From Planctomycetota bacterium (lineage in GTDB: Bacteria > Planctomycetota > UBA1135 > UBA2386): 25,571 nt of DNA. Below the pieces are notes generated by a model. It ran no database searches. It saw only the letters and a program-made list of their open reading frames with translations, and had not been told where the DNA came from. The position numbers were made by a program, and so were the translations under genes. The stretch lies in contig JAEUHU010000294.1 in NCBI GenBank assembly GCA_016793305.1, forward strand, positions 1 to 25,571. Direction: 5' to 3'. Numbering within the stretch: position 1 is the stretch's first letter; every line of letters begins with the position of its first letter. Below are positions 15,498 through 22,637 of the stretch, in pieces.

Positions 15498-16652
15498 ATG
15501 TTCGAACGCTTCTCCGACCACGCCCGCCAGGCGATGGCGCAGGCGCGGCTGCACACGCTGCGGCTGCGGCACCCGGCGATCGCGCCCGAGCACCTGCTGC
15601 TCGGCCTGCTGTCCCAGGAGCACACCGACGCCGACCTCGTCCTGCGCCGCGCCGGCGTCGACCGCGAGTCGCTCCGGCTGGCCCTGCAGTCGGCGCTGCC
15701 ACCCGGCCACGAACCCGCCGAGGGCAGGAGCCAGCTGCCGTTCACGCCCGAGGCCAAGCGCGTGCTCGAGGCGATGATGGGCGAAGCCGCGGCCCGTACG
15801 GATCGCCACCTCGGCAGCGTGCACCTGCTGCTCGGCCTCGCCGCCGTTCCCGAGTCGATGCCGGCCCAGATCCTCGCCAAGCTCGGCGCCGACCTGCCGA
15901 CCTTGCGGCAGGCGCTCGCCGAGGGGATCCGGGTGGTCGACCGTGCCAACGTGCGCCTCCTGCTGATCAGCAACTCGACGATGCACGGCGGTGGCTACCT
16001 CGAGCACTGCAGAGCCCAGATCCGCGACTTCCTCGGTGGCAGGCGGCGCGTGCTGTTCGTGCCGTACGCACTCGCCGACCACGACGGCTACGCGGCGAAG
16101 GCGAAGACGGCATTCGAGGCCCTCGGCCACGAGCTCGTCTCGGTGCACACCTGCGACCACGGCCCGCGCGCGGTCGACGGAGCCGACGCGGTGTTCGTCG
16201 GCGGCGGCAACACCTTCCGGCTGCTGAACGCCCTCTACGAGCACTCGCTGCTGCCGGCGATCCAGCGGCGCGCGCTGCAGGGCATGCCGTACATCGGCAG
16301 CAGTGCCGGCACCAACGTCGCGACGCTGTCGATCCGCACCACCAACGACATGCCGATCGTGCAGCCGCCGTCGTTCGCGGCACTGCAGCTGGTGCCGTTC
16401 CAGATCAACCCGCACTACCTCGATCCGGATCCGACCAGCAAGCACATGGGCGAGACGCGCGAGGAACGGCTGCGCCAGTTCCACGAAGAGCACGACACGC
16501 CGGTGCTCGGCCTGCGCGAAGGTTGCATGCTGCGCGTCGAGGGCAAGCAGGCGACGCTGCTCGGCACGACCAACGCGCGGCTGTTCCGCCGCGGGCAGGC
16601 ACCGCAGGAATTCGTGCCGCCCAGCGACCTGTCGTTCCTGCTCGGCGAGTGA
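15498..16652 (+). CDS. Clp-N domain fused to peptidase E (S51, alpha-aspartyl dipeptidase)
   Basis: 384 residues in two parts. Residues 1-145 are a double Clp-N repeat like that of ClpC: MFERFSDHARQAMAQAR with APEHLLLGLL, then PFTPEAKRVLEAMM with GSVHLLLGLA. Residues 152-384 match E. coli/Salmonella PepE almost end to end: LLLISNSTM, VFVGGGNTFRLLNAL, YIGSSAGTN, IRTTNDMPIV, FQINPHY, GETREERLRQF. The PepE catalytic residues Ser120, Asp135 and His157 correspond to S269, D284 and H306, all kept, so Asp-Xaa dipeptide hydrolysis is expected. There is no AAA+ module, so the Clp-N part probably serves for docking or substrate capture. In ClpC the glutamate of each EHxLLG motif lies near the phosphoarginine sites; here the first repeat keeps it (E31) and the second has V108. 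No signal peptide, so cytoplasmic. Confidence 0.9.
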   Translation: MFERFSDHARQAMAQARLHTLRLRHPAIAPEHLLLGLLSQEHTDADLVLRRAGVDRESLRLALQSALPPGHEPAEGRSQLPFTPEAKRVLEAMMGEAAARTDRHLGSVHLLLGLAAVPESMPAQILAKLGADLPTLRQALAEGIRVVDRANVRLLLISNSTMHGGGYLEHCRAQIRDFLGGRRRVLFVPYALADHDGYAAKAKTAFEALGHELVSVHTCDHGPRAVDGADAVFVGGGNTFRLLNALYEHSLLPAIQRRALQGMPYIGSSAGTNVATLSIRTTNDMPIVQPPSFAALQLVPFQINPHYLDPDPTSKHMGETREERLRQFHEEHDTPVLGLREGCMLRVEGKQATLLGTTNARLFRRGQAPQEFVPPSDLSFLLGE

Positions 16653-16749
16653 CGCACGGGCACACGTGCCTCAAGCCGGGACCGGAGCTCCGTCGAAGGA
16701 CTGCACAGCGGCCGCCCCCGTGCCGCGCATCCCGACACCGAGCGTCCCC

Positions 16750-17796
16750 ATGCGAGAACGTGCTGCTGCGGCGTGCTCCTTCGCAATCGTCCTGCTGACC
16801 GGCTGCCGCGTCCCGCCGCCGGCCCCACTGCCGCCGACCGACGAGGCAGCCCTCGTCGCGCGGCTCGAGGAGCGCCTGCGAATCGTCGAGAACCAGCAAC
16901 ACGCCCTGCTGCAGCGGCTCGCCACGCACAGCGACCTTTCCGCCGAGCAGATCGCCAGCTTGGACCAGACCGCATTGCTGGTGCGCATCGCCGAGAGCCT
17001 CGAAGGCCCGCGGCCCGCTGGGCGGACCGATGGAACGGCACAGGCGAGCGACGCCACCGCGAAGGGCAAGCCGCTCGCCGACCAGGCAGTGCTGCGCGCG
17101 CTGCAGCAGGCCTTGCTGATCCTCGAGCAGCAGCGTTCCCTCCTGCTCGAGAACGTGGCCAACGTGCCCGTTCCCGGCTATCGCCGCCGCTCGCTGCGCT
17201 TCTCCACCGAGCTGCAGCCGAGCACCGGCCTGGAGCTGCCGATCGCCCGAGGGATCGTCACGCGGCAGACCACGGGAGCCCTCGAGGTCACCGAGCGCGT
17301 CCTCGACGTCGCCATCGACGGGGACGGCTTCTACGCAGTGCTGCAGGCCGACGGCCGCATCGCCTACACGCGCGACTCGCACTTCCTGGTCTCGCCCGCG
17401 GGTCAGCTCGTGCTCGGCGACGGATTCGTGCTGCAGCCGCCGATCCAGATCCCCGACGACACGCTCGAGGTCGCGATCGATCCCGAGGGCCGTGTCTGCG
17501 TGCGGACCGCCGGCAACCCCGACCAGAGCTGCCAGCGCGGCCAGCTCGTGCTGCACAGGTTCGTCGACACCGACGAACTCGAACCGATCGGCGGCAACCT
17601 GCTGCAGCCGCGCCACGCGGACTGCCGACCCCGTTCGGGCACCCCGGGCGACGCGGGTCTCGGCATCCTGAAGCAGGGTTTCCTCGAGCGCAGCAACGTG
17701 CAGCTCGTCGAAGAGCTGGTCGAGCTCGGCCTGGTCGAACGGCAGCTTTCGACCCTGCGCCGCCAGATGGCGCGACTCGGCGTGTTCGCCTGGTGA
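16750..17796 (+). CDS. FlgG-like (flagellar rod family) lipoprotein
   Basis: 348 residues. A lipobox LLTGC (Cys19) follows a short signal peptide. Residues 30-85 form a likely coiled coil (DEAALVARLEERLRIVENQQ), then a polar linker. Residues 112-348 follow the flagellar basal-body rod plan. Helix and LLENVANVPVPGYRRR (132-147) match the family's NNLANVNTPGFKR. Then come GALEVTERVLDVAIDGDGFYAV (176-197), IAYTRDSHFLVSPAGQLVLGDGFVLQPP, RFVDTDELEPIGGNLL (270-285) and the C-terminal ILKQGFLERSNVQLVEELVEL (306-326). Classical FlgG is exported through the flagellar type III system and has no Sec signal or lipid anchor. No other flagellar gene is visible. It could be a repurposed periplasmic rod-like protein. 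The 97-nt gap upstream has a palindrome (CGGAGCTCCG, 16683-16692) but no evident promoter. Confidence 0.8.
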   Translation: MRERAAAACSFAIVLLTGCRVPPPAPLPPTDEAALVARLEERLRIVENQQHALLQRLATHSDLSAEQIASLDQTALLVRIAESLEGPRPAGRTDGTAQASDATAKGKPLADQAVLRALQQALLILEQQRSLLLENVANVPVPGYRRRSLRFSTELQPSTGLELPIARGIVTRQTTGALEVTERVLDVAIDGDGFYAVLQADGRIAYTRDSHFLVSPAGQLVLGDGFVLQPPIQIPDDTLEVAIDPEGRVCVRTAGNPDQSCQRGQLVLHRFVDTDELEPIGGNLLQPRHADCRPRSGTPGDAGLGILKQGFLERSNVQLVEELVELGLVERQLSTLRRQMARLGVFAW

Positions 17797-17822
17797 CGGC
17801 TCGCCTCGCCGCGTTCCTGCGG

Positions 17823-17828
17823 TAGCGT
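17823..17828 (+). promoter_or_regulatory. candidate -10 element (TAGCGT)
   Basis: TAGCGT ends 13 nt before the ATG at 17842 and 26 nt after the FlgG-like stop. It fits TANNNT only loosely. An RNA start about 7 nt further on would leave a leader of a few bases. Confidence 0.22.
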
Positions 17829-17841
17829 GTCCGGTTCGCGC

Positions 17842-19485
17842 ATGAAGACGCTCCCCGCCGCTCTCGTCGTGGTGGTCCTGGCCGCCGCGGCTCACGCCCA
17901 GTCGCCATCGGCCCCGCCCTCGCCCGCGCCATCGACCCAGCCGTCGCCGGCGATCACCAAGGACGAACTGCTGGCGCACGTGCGCTTCCTCGCCGACGAC
18001 CTGCTCGAGGGCCGCGGCCCCGGCACGCGCGGCGACCAGCTGGCGCGCGCCTACATCAGCAGCCAGCTGCAGGCCGCCGGCCTGCAGCCCGGCGGCGCCG
18101 ACGGCAGCTGGATGCAGCCGGTGCCGATCCTCGGCATCACCTCCGAGGTGACGACGCCACTGCAGGCACACGGGCGCAAGGGCGACGCGAAGTTCACCGC
18201 CCCCGACGACTACACCGCGGTCGCCGGCAGTCCCGATGCGACCGCGGCCTGGAACGGCGCCGAGCTGGTGTTCGTCGGCTTCGGCATCCATGCACCCGAG
18301 CAGCAGTGGGACGACTTCGGCGACGTCGACCTGCGCGGCAAGGTGCTGCTGGTGATGAACGACGATCCGTCGTTCGACCCGGCGAGGTTCGCCGGCAAGG
18401 CGCGGCTCTACTACGGCCGCTGGAGCTACAAGTTCGAGGAGGCGGCGCGCCGCGGGGCGCTCGGCGCGATCGTGATCCACACGACGCCGTCGGCCGGCTA
18501 CCCGTTCCAGGTGATCCAGGCGAACCACGGCCGCGAGAACTTCTGGCTGCCGTTCGCCGAAGGGGCGCCGACGCTCGGCATCCGTTCGTGGGTCAGCGAG
18601 GACGCGGCGAAGCAGCTGTGTGCACTCGGCGGCCACGACCTCGACGCACTGCGCGCGCGTTCGGAGCAGGCTCCGCAGCCCCCGGTGCCGCTCGGCGTCA
18701 CGCTCGACCTCGCGATCGCCAACACCGTGCGCGAGCTGCCGTCGGGCAACGTGGTCGGCGTGCTCCCCGGCAGCGACCCGAAGCTGCGCGACCAGCACGT
18801 CGTGCTCACCGCGCACTGGGACCATCTCGGCATCGGCAAGCCGCGTGGCGACGACGCGATCTACAACGGTGCCGTCGACAACGCGTCGGGCTGTGCCGGT
18901 CTGCTGGCGCTGGCCCGCGCCGCCGCGGCCGGCCCGCGGCCGCGCCGAACGCTCCTGTTCGTCGCGGTGACCGCCGAGGAATCGGGCCTGCTCGGCTCGC
19001 AGTGGTTCGCGCAGAAGCCGACGGTGCCGGCCGCGAGCATGGTCGCGAACTTCAACGTCGACGGCCTCAACGTCTGGGGCCCGACGCACGACCTCGAGTT
19101 CATCGGCCACGGCAAGAACAGCCTGACGGCACTCGCCACCGAGATCGCCGCGGCACACGGTCGCCGCATCGAGCCCGACAGCAATCCCGACCTCGGCCTG
19201 TTCTACCGCAGCGACCACTTCAACTTCGCGCGCATCGGCGTGCCGGCCGCCTACTTCAAGGCGGGCAAGGACTTCCTCGACCGCCCCGAGGATCGCAAGC
19301 GCATGAAGGCGAGCTACACGACGGTGCACTACCACCAGCCGACCGACCAGCTGGCGCCGTGGTGGAACCTCGACGGTGCGGTGTCCGACCTGCAGATCCT
19401 GTTCGAGTGCCTGCAGCGCGTCGCCGACGACGACGGCGTGCCGACCTGGACGCCCGGCGACGAGTTCGCGAACGTGCGGCGCTGA
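17842..19485 (+). CDS. secreted M28 family metallopeptidase with PA-like insert
   Basis: 547 residues from ATG 17842; the GTG 15 nt upstream would only lengthen the n-region, and MKTLPAALVVVVLAAAAHAQ is a textbook signal peptide. A Pro/Ser linker leads into KDELLAHVRFLADDLLEGRGPGTRG (40-64), the usual M28 opening. Residues 140-300 hold a protease-associated (PA)-like domain (GDVDLRGKVLLVMNDDP, GALGAIVIH). The peptidase core follows with its zinc and catalytic residues: H325 in TAHWDHLG, D346 in GAVDNASG, E379/E380 in VTAEESG, D407 in FNVDGLN, and H498 in HYHQPTDQ; the SDHFNF segment (H459) is also present. It probably acts as an aminopeptidase or dipeptidase on peptides in the periplasm or outside the cell. 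The substrate cannot be told from sequence. Confidence 0.92.
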   Translation: MKTLPAALVVVVLAAAAHAQSPSAPPSPAPSTQPSPAITKDELLAHVRFLADDLLEGRGPGTRGDQLARAYISSQLQAAGLQPGGADGSWMQPVPILGITSEVTTPLQAHGRKGDAKFTAPDDYTAVAGSPDATAAWNGAELVFVGFGIHAPEQQWDDFGDVDLRGKVLLVMNDDPSFDPARFAGKARLYYGRWSYKFEEAARRGALGAIVIHTTPSAGYPFQVIQANHGRENFWLPFAEGAPTLGIRSWVSEDAAKQLCALGGHDLDALRARSEQAPQPPVPLGVTLDLAIANTVRELPSGNVVGVLPGSDPKLRDQHVVLTAHWDHLGIGKPRGDDAIYNGAVDNASGCAGLLALARAAAAGPRPRRTLLFVAVTAEESGLLGSQWFAQKPTVPAASMVANFNVDGLNVWGPTHDLEFIGHGKNSLTALATEIAAAHGRRIEPDSNPDLGLFYRSDHFNFARIGVPAAYFKAGKDFLDRPEDRKRMKASYTTVHYHQPTDQLAPWWNLDGAVSDLQILFECLQRVADDDGVPTWTPGDEFANVRR

Positions 19486-19526
19486 CGTTCTGGGTCTGCG
19501 GGCTGGCCCGCGGCCCGCGGCGAACC

Positions 19527-19532
19527 TAGGCT
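19527..19532 (+). promoter_or_regulatory. candidate -10 element (TAGGCT)
   Basis: TAGGCT ends 6 nt before the ATG at 19539. TGGCCC lies 17 nt upstream (19504-19509); TGGCCG occupies the same place before glyA. This may be a shared -35 type, though two cases are weak support. Confidence 0.35.
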
Positions 19533-19538
19533 CCGGCG

Positions 19539-19799
19539 ATGCTCAAGAAGCTCTGGGGAAGTGTCCTCTCCCTGATCCCGATCGCCATCGGCGTCGCCAT
19601 CCTGATGGGTCAGCTCACGCCCGACACCATCGACAGCGATTCCGGGCGCAGCAAGCTGCGCTTCCTGAAGTCGATCCTCGAGTGGCTGATGAACAACCTC
19701 GGCGCCACCGCGTCGGGCGCGATCCTGATCGCCATCGGCGTGATCGCGCTGGTCGTGGTCTGGAAGCCGTCGGGCGAAGCGAAGTCGGCCAAGGGCTGA
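19539..19799 (+). CDS. small two-TM membrane protein
   Basis: 86 residues. Two hydrophobic helices are evident: LWGSVLSLIPIAIGVAILMG (about 5-24) and TASGAILIAIGVIALVVVW (about 57-75). A polar stretch with Asp, Ser, Lys and Arg (TPDTIDSDSGRSKLRF) and an amphipathic segment (LKSILEWLMNNLG) lie between them, and a short basic tail (KPSGEAKSAKG) ends the protein. No family is recognised. Coding is supported by codon bias, the start position relative to a -10-like hexamer, and the tight fit between neighbours. The stop lies 2 nt from the stop of the convergent sigma factor gene, and the two stops together make the palindrome TGAGCTCA. Confidence 0.68.
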   Translation: MLKKLWGSVLSLIPIAIGVAILMGQLTPDTIDSDSGRSKLRFLKSILEWLMNNLGATASGAILIAIGVIALVVVWKPSGEAKSAKG

Positions 19800-19801
19800 G
19801 C

Positions 19802-21064
19802 TCACGAACGAAGCCGCACCGCTCGCTCCTGCAGGAACGCCCGCTCGGCGGGATCGACCGCCTGCTCCGCCGCCCGTTCGAACAGAGCCCGCGCCGCATC
19901 CCGTTCGCCGGCGCGCTGCAGCAGGTGCGCACGCACCGCGAGCAGCCGGTGCCCCGCGGCGAGTTGCGGGTCCGTGGCGAGCCGATCGAGTTCGGCGAGG
20001 CCCGCGTGCGGCCCGTGCACCATCGCCACCGCGACCGCGCGGTTCAGCGCCACCACCGGCCCCGGCTGCAGCCGCACCAGCACCGTGTAGAGCGCCTCGA
20101 TCTGCGGCCAATCGGTGCGCTCGACGTCGGGCGCCTCGGCGTGCAACGCGGCGATCGCCGCCTGCAGCTGGTAGCTGCCGATCCGGCCGCGCGCGAACGC
20201 GCTCGAGACCAGGGCCGTGCCTTCGGCGATCTGCGCCCGATCCCAGCGCGAGCGGTCCTGTTCGTCGAGCGGGATCAGCTCGCCGGCCGGTCCCTGCCGC
20301 GCCGCGCGCCGCGACTCGGTCAACAGCAGCAGCGCCAGCAGCCCTTCGGCTTCGGCGTGGCCGGGCACGAGGCGCACGCACAGGCGCAGCAGCCGGATCG
20401 CCTCGCGTGCGCAACCGAGCCGCATCGCGGCGTCGCCGTCGCCGCCCAGGTGCCCTTCGTTGCCGAGCAGGTAGATCGTCTGCAGCACCGCCGCGAACCG
20501 GCGTTCGCGCTCGTCGGCCGGTGGCAGCAGCAACGGCACCCCCGAGCCGGCGATCGCCTGCTTCGCCCGCACGAGCCGCTGGGCGAGCGTCGCTTCGGGC
20601 ACCAGCAGCGCCCGCGCGATCGCCGCCGTCGACAGCCCACACAGCGCGCGCAGCATCAGCGGGATCGACGACGACGGCGCGAGTGCCGGATGGCAGCACG
20701 CGAACAGCAGCGCCAGCGTCTCGTCGCCGACCTCGGCGAGGTGTTCGTCGGGGACGGGCTCGACCGTGAACGGTTCGCTGCGGCCCGACGCCAGGTGTTC
20801 CTCACGCCGCCGCCGCGCCTGCTCGGCATCGTTCGCGTCGGCGAGGCGGCGCAGCGCGACCGTGAACAGCCAGCCGGCCGGGTTGCCCGGCACCCCGTCG
20901 CGCGGCCAGACGGCGACGGCCGCGAGCAGCGCTTCCTGCACCGCGTCCTCGGCGGCGGCGAAGTCCCCGCAGCGCTTCGTCAGCGCGGCGAGCACACGAG
21001 GCAGAACGTCGTGCAGCGCCGCGTCGAGCGCTGCACCCGCTGCGTCGTTCGGGCCGTCGTTCAC
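19802..21064 (-). CDS. ECF42-type RNA polymerase sigma factor with C-terminal TPR-like extension
   Basis: 420 residues, far longer than a minimal ECF sigma factor (about 180-200). Region 2 is in residues 15-75 (VLPRVLAALTKRCGDFAAAEDAVQEALLAAVAVWP, NPAGWLFTVALRRLAD). Region 4 is near 130-170 (IPLMLRALCGLSTAAIARALLVPEATLAQRLVRAKQAI). The remainder is the DUF6596/TPR-like part typical of ECF42: YLLGNEGHLGG, AIRLLRLCVRLVPGHAEAEGLLALLLL, IAALHAEAP, TDWPQIEALYTVLVRLQPGPVVALNRAVAVAMVHG. This group lacks a classical anti-sigma factor and is encoded with DGPF/YCII proteins, as here. The GTG start at 21064 overlaps the stop of the DGPF gene (21061-21064). The longer upstream open frame is a shadow of that gene. 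The target regulon is unknown. Confidence 0.93.
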   Translation of the reverse strand: MNDGPNDAAGAALDAALHDVLPRVLAALTKRCGDFAAAEDAVQEALLAAVAVWPRDGVPGNPAGWLFTVALRRLADANDAEQARRRREEHLASGRSEPFTVEPVPDEHLAEVGDETLALLFACCHPALAPSSSIPLMLRALCGLSTAAIARALLVPEATLAQRLVRAKQAIAGSGVPLLLPPADERERRFAAVLQTIYLLGNEGHLGGDGDAAMRLGCAREAIRLLRLCVRLVPGHAEAEGLLALLLLTESRRAARQGPAGELIPLDEQDRSRWDRAQIAEGTALVSSAFARGRIGSYQLQAAIAALHAEAPDVERTDWPQIEALYTVLVRLQPGPVVALNRAVAVAMVHGPHAGLAELDRLATDPQLAAGHRLLAVRAHLLQRAGERDAARALFERAAEQAVDPAERAFLQERAVRLRS

Positions 21065-21456
21065 GCGTCGAGCTGCGGCGCGCTCATCACCTGCCGCACC
21101 TCGATCGGAACGCCCATCGGCAGCCCGCCGGGGCCGGGGGCCGTCGACGCCTTCGCCGCGATCGCCAGGGCTCGCTGCAGCGTCGGCACCTCGACCAGCC
21201 AGAACCCGGCGAGGAACTCCTTGGTCTCCGCGAACGGTCCGTCGCTGACCAGCGGCTGCTCGGCGCGTTCGGCCCGCACCAGCTTCGCGTTGGCGGGCAC
21301 GTCGAGACCTTCGGCCAGCAGCAGCTCGCCACTGGCGCGCAGCTCGTCGACCAGCCCCAGCATGAAGCGGATGTGCCCCTCGATCTCCTGCGGCTGCCAG
21401 CGGCCCATCGATTCCCAACCGCTGCGTGTGCCCTGCATCATCAGCATGAACTTCAT
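21061..21456 (-). CDS. YCII/DGPF domain protein, ECF42 partner
   Basis: 131 residues, typical size for the DGPF group. It begins MKFMLMMQGT, has HIRFMLGLVDELRASGELLLAEGL in the middle, and carries the signature D72-G73-P74-F75 in VSDGPFAETKEFLAGFWLVEV. YCII-fold proteins are small dimeric alpha/beta barrels with a possible catalytic His-Asp pair; the biochemical role of the DGPF subgroup is not known. A GGAG lies about 9 nt before the ATG. It is coupled to the sigma factor gene by a GTGA overlap and lies 40 nt downstream of the PhnB-like gene, making a three-gene unit. Confidence 0.93.
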   Translation of the reverse strand: MKFMLMMQGTRSGWESMGRWQPQEIEGHIRFMLGLVDELRASGELLLAEGLDVPANAKLVRAERAEQPLVSDGPFAETKEFLAGFWLVEVPTLQRALAIAAKASTAPGPGGLPMGVPIEVRQVMSAPQLDA

Positions 21457-21496
21457 CGTCGTGCTCCGGTCGGTTCGGGAGTGGGTTCGGTCGCGA

Positions 21497-22093
21497 TCAT
21501 CGCCCGGCGGCCGCCCGCTGCAGCGCCGCGAGGTCGAGCTTCTGCATGCCCAGCATCGCCGCGGTGGCGCGGCGCGCCCGGGCCGGATCGGGGTCGGTGA
21601 GCAGCGCCGTCAGCTGGCGCGGCACGATCTGCCACGACAACCCGAAGCGGTCCTTCAGCCAGCCGCACTGGCTCGGCGCGCCGCCGTCGGCGGTCAGCTT
21701 CGCCCACAGGTCGTCGATCTCGGCCTGGTCGTCGCAGTGCACGACCAGCGACACCGCCTCGCTGAGCCGGAACGTCGGGCCGCCGTTCAACAGGATCAGC
21801 TGCTGCCCGCACAGCTCGATGCGCGCGGTCATCAGCGTGCCCTTCGGCACCGGCCCGCCGTCGCCCCAGCGATGCTGTTCGAGCACCTTGGTGCCAGGGA
21901 AGACGCGCTGGTAGAGGCGGATGGCGTCCTCGGCGTCGTGGTCGAACCAGAGGAACGGGACGAGCTTCGGGGCGGGCGTGGTCATGGTCGGTCGGGTGGG
22001 AGCCGGGGCTGCCGGCGGATCCTGGGGAAGGGTGAGGCCCAGCAGGCAGAGGCCGGCGGCGAGCCAGGAGGACAGGAACGGAAACGTGCTCAT
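21497..22093 (-). CDS. PhnB-like VOC superfamily protein with apparent signal peptide
   Basis: 198 residues from ATG 22093. The VOC domain starts near residue 41 (KLVPFLWFDHDAEDAIRLYQRVFPG), continues with GTLMTARIELCGQQLILLNGGPTF and SLVVHCDDQAEIDDLWAKL, and closes with CGWLKDRFGLSWQIVPRQLTALL and an AAMLGMQKLDL helix. This is the PhnB/3-demethylubiquinone-methyltransferase-like subgroup, often found beside ECF42 and YCII genes. Family members usually begin about where ATG 21985 would start this one. The extra 36 residues contain a hydrophobic stretch (FLSSWLAAGLCLLGLTLP) followed by QDPPAAPAPT, very like the secreted protein at 12594. Codon use there is also normal, so export is plausible. 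No strong SD precedes either ATG. Ligand or reaction unknown. Confidence 0.8.
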   Translation of the reverse strand: MSTFPFLSSWLAAGLCLLGLTLPQDPPAAPAPTRPTMTTPAPKLVPFLWFDHDAEDAIRLYQRVFPGTKVLEQHRWGDGGPVPKGTLMTARIELCGQQLILLNGGPTFRLSEAVSLVVHCDDQAEIDDLWAKLTADGGAPSQCGWLKDRFGLSWQIVPRQLTALLTDPDPARARRATAAMLGMQKLDLAALQRAAAGR

Positions 22094-22166
22094 GCCCCCG
22101 AGTCGGTGCCGAACCGGCCGGATCGACATCGAACCCGTGAAAATCCCCGGCGCCCCGACCGTCGCT

Positions 22167-22637
22167 TCACGGCCGGAACGCGACCGACGCGCGCACGGGC
22201 CCCGCGGCCCCGTCGAGCTCGAGCCACAGCGCACTGCCGGCCGGCAGCGGGTCGGGCACTTCCAGGTGCCCGTGCAGGTTGGTCGCCGACTCCTTGTCGA
22301 AGCGCGCCTTGCGGGAACCCTGCCCGGACTCGACGCCGACCCAGCCGCGCACGACCTCGGGCAGCGCCTGTCCCGCCGCGACGTCGAGATCGATGTGCGC
22401 TTCCTTGCCTGGCACGAGCGCACCTTCCTGGAACACCGCCAGCGTGTGCGCACCGAGCACGGCCTGGCCGAGTGCCTGCCGCTCGCCGTGCGGGTGGTCG
22501 TCCGTTTGCGGAGCATGGTCGTCGCGGTGCACCGTGCCGTCGGCGTGCACGTGCGTGCCCGACGGATGCTGCGCATCGCCGCCGCCGCAGCCGGCCAGCA
22601 GGAACAGGAACGGAACACGACAAAGGGTTCGCATCAT
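22167..22637 (-). CDS. His-rich lipoprotein coupled to RND efflux pump
   Basis: 156 residues. Lipobox LLAGC (Cys17) after MMRTLCRVPFLFLL. Residues 24-50 contain seven histidines with acidic residues (HPSGTHVHADGTVHRDDH, then DDHPH), a likely metal-binding tail. Residues 55-156 look like a beta-sandwich (AHTLAVFQEGALVPGKEAHIDLDV, GWVGVESGQGSRKARF, ATNLHGHLEVPDPLPAG, SALWLELDG), perhaps of the YtkA-like type. The first ATG (22637) overlaps the pump's TGA, and GAGAGG lies about 7 nt upstream of it. The context suggests a periplasmic metal-capture accessory, comparable in role but not in sequence to CusF. This is inference; the pump's metal is unknown. Confidence 0.78.
   Translation of the reverse strand: MMRTLCRVPFLFLLAGCGGGDAQHPSGTHVHADGTVHRDDHAPQTDDHPHGERQALGQAVLGAHTLAVFQEGALVPGKEAHIDLDVAAGQALPEVVRGWVGVESGQGSRKARFDKESATNLHGHLEVPDPLPAGSALWLELDGAAGPVRASVAFRP

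Noticed and set aside
17827..17841. GTG at 17827 as the M28 start
   Set aside because: It adds only SGSR to the signal peptide and overlaps the candidate -10 hexamer; ATG 17842 gives a typical signal peptide.
22094..22170. 7-bp pairing of CCGTGAA with TTCACGG around the end of the His-rich lipoprotein gene
   Set aside because: The loop is about 27 nt and no T-run follows, so it is weak evidence for a terminator.
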